Shown in pieces: positions 4,635 to 5,008 of a stretch of 5,008 bases of DNA. The notes beneath the pieces were generated by a model. The model was not told where the DNA came from and made no database searches. It saw only the letters and a list, made by a program, of their open reading frames with translations. Origin of the DNA: Spirochaetales bacterium (GTDB taxonomy: Bacteria > Spirochaetota > Spirochaetia > Treponematales > Rectinemataceae). Each line of letters begins with the position of its first letter. The stretch's first letter is position 1. Where the stretch lies: assembly GCA_015657395.1 (NCBI GenBank), contig JADLKI010000016.1:15065-20072 (forward strand). The letters run 5' to 3'. The position numbers and the translations under genes were made by a program.

Positions 4635-5008
4635 TTAGAACCAAACCTCGAAATCGAACGGGACAGCAAAGGTGCTGGAAGCGAAATCATACTGCACGCC
4701 GACGATAATATCGCCCTGTGCAAAGTTGATCACGCCGTATCCCTTGGCTGCAAGACCGTTGTTGCCATACCACACATCGCCATTGTCGTACCAGACTTTT
4801 ACGCCTGCGGCATACTTATCGGTGATATCATACACTGCATTGCCCTGGACACCGAATTTGACGGGGCTGAGAGCCGCATCTGCATCGAAAGCGAGGGTGA
4901 GCTTGTCCACTGGAGAACCAGCACCGGTCGCATAGATGTAGTTATTGGTCGTGGTGTGGCGGAAGCCGAGGCGGGCAGTTACTCCCTTGACGGCGAGGAC
5001 ATCAACAC
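4635..5008 (-). CDS. Predicted outer-membrane beta-barrel (porin-like) protein, C-terminal 123 residues, 5' end outside the window
   Basis: The frame stays open to the window edge, running VDVLAVKGVTARLGFRHTTTNNYIY and beyond, so the gene enters from the right. The GTG at 4910 is an internal valine codon, not a start. The visible part has repeated amphipathic strands with alternating hydrophobic and polar residues: LTLAFDADAAL, VKFGVQGNAVYDI, KYAAGVKVWYDN, YGVINFAQGDIIVGVQYDF. These are joined by short Asp/Asn/Gly turns. It ends PFDFEVWF, and a terminal Phe after alternating hydrophobics is the signal recognised by the BAM assembly machinery. This indicates a diderm bacterium and an outer-membrane location. 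I cannot name a specific porin family; spirochaetes often carry lineage-specific proteins of this type. The gene has its own strong terminator just downstream and moderate GC content. Confidence 0.75.
   Translation of the reverse strand, partial: VDVLAVKGVTARLGFRHTTTNNYIYATGAGSPVDKLTLAFDADAALSPVKFGVQGNAVYDITDKYAAGVKVWYDNGDVWYGNNGLAAKGYGVINFAQGDIIVGVQYDFASSTFAVPFDFEVWF

Noticed and set aside
4635..4910. A small stand-alone 91-residue gene starting with GTG at 4910
   Set aside because: The frame continues without a stop to the window edge with the same beta-strand character, so this is the end of a longer gene.
1..5008. CRISPR array, tRNA or rRNA gene, transposase or attachment-site repeats
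   Set aside because: No regularly spaced repeats, no cloverleaf-like or rRNA-like sequence, no transposase motifs, and no obvious direct repeats flanking the AbiE module were seen by eye.

Overview
The window comes from a bacterial chromosome, probably a Gram-negative (diderm) one. A beta-barrel outer-membrane protein C-terminus ends in an aromatic residue, and a lipoprotein signal peptide has a relaxed, spirochaete-like lipobox (LMGSC). From memory, the N-terminus of the FtsJ/RlmE protein also resembles spirochaetal homologues. A spirochaete is therefore my best guess, but it is an inference of moderate to low confidence.

Layout: (1) positions 1-1845, plus strand, GC-rich: the 3' part of htpG (Hsp90 chaperone), then rlmE (23S rRNA 2'-O-methyltransferase) 18 bases later, probably one transcription unit. 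rlmE carries an in-frame GC-rich insertion of about 30 codons bounded by inverted repeats. (2) Positions 1846-3408, plus strand, visibly more AT-rich: a complete two-gene AbiE-type (type IV) toxin-antitoxin module. It has its own sigma70-like promoter, whose -10 box is the spacer of a perfect 11-bp inverted repeat. Antitoxin and toxin genes overlap by 8 bases. (3) Positions 3431-4546, minus strand, convergent with the toxin: an operon of a short predicted lipoprotein and a PtsN-like PTS EIIA domain protein. Its promoter has a palindrome in the -35/-10 spacer. (4) Positions 4567-5008, minus strand: the 3' end of a predicted outer-membrane beta-barrel protein and its strong Rho-independent terminator.

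How the parts work together: htpG and rlmE are housekeeping genes for protein folding and ribosome maturation. The AbiE module looks like a horizontally acquired cassette inserted downstream of them, with autoregulation by the antitoxin as the likely control. The EIIA protein and lipoprotein probably share one transcript with near-coupled translation, but their joint role is unknown. I see no CRISPR array, tRNA, rRNA or insertion sequence. I found no convincing wholly new system. The most informative points are the AbiE operator architecture, the RlmE insertion, and the lipoprotein-EIIA pairing.
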